7,312 bases of DNA, taken from NCBI GenBank assembly GCA_945903615.1, contig CAMDOL010000071.1, positions 1 through 7,312 of the forward strand, written 5' to 3'. The notes under the pieces are model-generated. The model worked only from the letters and a program-made list of their open reading frames with translations, did not search any database and was not told the origin of the DNA. A program made the position numbers and the translations under genes. Shown piece by piece: positions 6,403 through 7,312 of this stretch. Position 1 is the first letter of the stretch; each line of letters opens with the position of its first letter. The stretch is from Rickettsia typhi. GTDB lineage: Bacteria > Pseudomonadota > Alphaproteobacteria > Rickettsiales > UBA1997.

Positions 6403-6477
6403 AATTTTTCACAATGTCCCATTAATAGGTTATTAGTATAATAAAGGTTTTGTTTGTAAAGTAGTGATTTTAAAAAA
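6403..6477. other. AT-rich gap with small palindrome
   Basis: The gap contains the perfect inverted repeat TTATTA-GTA-TAATAA (6430-6444). On the - strand this includes TATACT, which might serve as a -10, but the nearest -35-like TTTACA is only 14 bp upstream. I see no T-tailed hairpin for the P63C gene. Its role is unresolved. Confidence 0.3.
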
Positions 6478-7312
6478 TTATTCTTCTAATGGCAATTCTA
6501 ATTGCTGATTTCTAGCGGGAAATGCCCTCGCAAAATTTCTTTCCAATTGAATCTTGTTATCTGCCGCACTTCCAACGCCAATGAATTTCCATATATGTTT
6601 TCTTAGCGCAGGAAGACCAACCTCTTCTTTTAGAAATTGAAAATATTTAGTTCTTCTATATTTCTTTCCTGTCTTTGAAATAATCACAGGATTCTTTTCT
6701 TGCAACATTTTTAAAATAGCGCCATTGCTGTCAGCTAATGGATAATAGATATATTTATTGATTAACTTACTAAAAAATAAAGGGTGATTTTTACCTTTCA
6801 CTTTTTTTATTCCGTATATCTTATAAAAAACATCTACTAATTCCTCTGGAAATTCTTTTTCCCATTCCCTAGCTTCTTCTGCGATGAATTGTTTAAAAAG
6901 ATCAATATATTCATTCTTCTTTTTGTCTTTAATGTAGCCTGTAGCTTCGTCAACTAAAGCAGTAATTCCTATTCTAGCTAAAGAACGAATCAAAATATCG
7001 GCTTTTTTAGCTGGTTCAATTTGATTTTCTTTTAAAACTCCCGCATCTCTTGCCTTTAACCAAACATCACAAATTTCTGGCAATAAAGTTGCATTTATTC
7101 CAACAACTTCCTCTCCACTTTTATTTATGTATTTAATTGGCGCTAATAATTTTTCCTTCAATGAGCCTGATATATAAGGCTCTAGGTATTTTGCAGAAAC
7201 ATATTCTGGCAAAATCGGCGCTAATTCTTGTGAGTCCTTCTTTTTTTGCCAATAAGCTCCCCCACCCTTTCTACCAATTGCGGTTGCGACACTTCTTTCT
7301 ATTAAAACCCTT
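6478..7312 (-). CDS. P63C domain-containing protein (5' end outside window)
   Basis: The frame runs to the window edge without a stop, so the TTG at 7212 is internal. Another 33 codons or so, including VATAIGRKGGGAYW, continue upstream, giving about 277 visible residues. The segment LPEICDVWLKARDAGVL, then RSLARIGITALVDEATGY and the EEAREWEKEFPEELVDVFYKIYGI block are characteristic of the P63C domain as I remember it. This family is found mainly in phages, prophages and accessory bacterial loci, and its molecular function is unknown to me. The tail ends QQLELPLEE. No partner phage gene is visible in the window. It may be a transferred gene placed upstream of era, with its own transcript ending in the 150-bp gap. 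The family call rests on motif recall. Confidence 0.75.
   Translation of the reverse strand, partial: RVLIERSVATAIGRKGGGAYWQKKKDSQELAPILPEYVSAKYLEPYISGSLKEKLLAPIKYINKSGEEVVGINATLLPEICDVWLKARDAGVLKENQIEPAKKADILIRSLARIGITALVDEATGYIKDKKKNEYIDLFKQFIAEEAREWEKEFPEELVDVFYKIYGIKKVKGKNHPLFFSKLINKYIYYPLADSNGAILKMLQEKNPVIISKTGKKYRRTKYFQFLKEEVGLPALRKHIWKFIGVGSAADNKIQLERNFARAFPARNQQLELPLEE

Overview
This AT-rich window most likely comes from an alphaproteobacterium, plausibly a Rickettsiales-like or similarly host-associated lineage. The evidence is an alphaproteobacterial-type AddB, the neighbouring truA, ubiG and era genes, and short palindromic repeats inserted in frame inside a protein gene, a habit best known from Rickettsia. 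The family and genus cannot be fixed from the sequence alone.

Layout. Positions 1-3100 on the + strand hold the C-terminal part of addB (its 5' end lies outside the window) and truA, joined by an ATGA stop/start overlap. The addB gene carries two unrelated kinds of GC-rich palindromic repeat, both read through in frame: a tandem cluster at 11-168 and a single element at 891-960. Positions 3179-4159 on the - strand hold an unrecognised protein with an Ala/Gly-rich hydrophobic N-terminus and what looks like an internally duplicated module. Upstream of it, 4160-4718 has no intact gene. It contains a hairpin region that resembles a terminator/antiterminator pair (4197-4266) and the decayed core of an IS1595-type transposase (about 4310-4480). 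Positions 4719-6327 on the - strand hold era followed by ubiG, overlapping by 17 bp and probably cotranscribed from an extended -10 promoter just upstream of era. Positions 6478-7312 on the - strand hold most of a P63C-domain protein of the phage/mobile-gene type, whose N-terminus lies beyond the window.

How the genes fit together. AddB (DNA break repair), TruA (tRNA pseudouridylation), Era (30S ribosome assembly) and UbiG (ubiquinone methylation) are core housekeeping genes. The accessory layer consists of the palindromic elements, the transposase remnant, the unknown membrane-like protein and the P63C protein. I see no complete new defence or mobile system. The most notable signals are the two palindromic element families accommodated within one repair enzyme, and the unknown protein with its possible attenuator.
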